Part shown: one piece after another, positions 12,908-13,229 of the stretch
Numbering within the stretch: the stretch's first letter is position 1
How the letters are laid out: each line of letters opens with the position of its first letter
Assembly (NCBI GenBank): GCA_021778815.1
Contig: JAJYBW010000046.1
Location: 1 to 13,229, forward strand
DNA: 13,229 nt
Direction: 5' to 3'
From: Acidobacteriota bacterium
GTDB lineage: Bacteria > Acidobacteriota > Terriglobia > Terriglobales > Acidobacteriaceae
Notes under the pieces: model-generated
What the model was told of the DNA's origin: nothing
Database searches by the model: none
The model's input: only the letters and a program-made list of their open reading frames with translations
Translations under genes and position numbers: made by a program

Positions 12908-13229
12908 ATGTCCAGCGTTAATCTAAGAGAAAACAGAGAAAATAAGATTCGCGAGCGGGGAACATTCGCGCATTTTCCGATGACAATGAGCCGCTTTGCT
13001 CTTCTTATGACCACGCTGCTGGTCATTCTGCTGATCGTCAATGCAACGCGTCTGTTTGGTCAGACCACAGCTGCTAGTCTCACCGGCACCGTCAGTGATC
13101 CTGCCGGCGCTGTCATTCAAGGTGCATCCGTTACAGTGGAAGAACTTTCTACCGGAACGAAGCAAACGACTCAAACCAACCATGATGGTATTTTCCTTGT
13201 ACCGCTCTTGCCACCAGGAACATACGACA
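12908..13229 (+). CDS. Oar-like TonB-dependent receptor, N-terminus (partial)
   Basis: The first 107 residues of an outer-membrane transporter-type protein that continues beyond the right edge. ATG 12908 has AGGAGG five nt upstream. A hydrophilic n-region of about 28 residues precedes the hydrophobic core (FALLMTTLLVILLIVNATRL) and cleavage near FGQTTA. Internal ATGs at 12980 or 12986 would give a more usual signal peptide but lack a ribosome site. From about residue 57 a CarboxypepD_reg domain begins: SLTGTVSDPAGAVIQGASVT, VEELSTGTKQTTQTNHDGIF, LVPLLPPGTYD. This opening is typical of the large acidobacterial TonB receptors that import glycans or other ligands. The plug and barrel lie outside the window. 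Its own promoter and leader suggest control separate from fucP-rbsD. Confidence 0.85.
   Translation, partial: MSSVNLRENRENKIRERGTFAHFPMTMSRFALLMTTLLVILLIVNATRLFGQTTAASLTGTVSDPAGAVIQGASVTVEELSTGTKQTTQTNHDGIFLVPLLPPGTYD

Overview
The window looks like a chromosomal carbohydrate-utilisation locus from an acidobacterium (Terriglobia-like). This is inferred from protein style, not from a marker gene: a TonB-receptor N-terminus opening with a carboxypeptidase-regulatory (Oar-like) domain, a giant Tat-exported FG-GAP/UnbV/TPR protein, Tat-exported glycosidase, and moderately high GC. No rRNA, tRNA, insertion sequence or CRISPR array was seen.

Layout. From 10072 down to 1 everything reads leftward: a LacI-family repressor (8987-10072), a GH29 alpha-L-fucosidase with its own near-consensus promoter (7044-8849), an aldo/keto reductase (5946-6989), a zinc-dependent MDR dehydrogenase (4829-5890), a FucU-like sugar mutarotase (4301-4825), a 1264-residue FG-GAP/UnbV/redoxin-like/TPR protein (334-4128), and a cut-off protein with a CarboxypepD-regulatory domain (1-337) whose GTG start overlaps the preceding stop codon by 4 nt. 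Rightward from a 323-nt divergent control region run fucP (10396-11733) and an RbsD-like pyranase/mutarotase (11754-12143). A frameshifted carboxylesterase remnant (about 12216-12616) follows. Then comes a promoter with a hairpin-rich leader of about 170 nt, in front of a second TonB-receptor-like gene that runs off the right end (12908-13229).

How the genes fit together (inference). The secreted fucosidase releases L-fucose, FucP imports it, two different RbsD/FucU-family proteins equilibrate sugar anomers or ring forms, and the two oxidoreductases could oxidise the sugar. No FucI, FucK or FucA is present in the window, so an oxidative, non-phosphorylating route is the natural hypothesis. 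LacI would sense the sugar and control the divergent promoters; several inverted repeats lie where operators would be expected. The TonB-type genes and the FG-GAP/TPR protein probably handle outer-membrane capture and uptake of a fucosylated glycan.

The most interesting points are: two divergent RbsD/FucU paralogues in one locus; the translationally coupled FG-GAP/UnbV/TPR protein and CarboxypepD-regulatory protein, with a redoxin-like domain that keeps only one cysteine; a structured leader before the right-hand TonB gene; and a decaying esterase gene.
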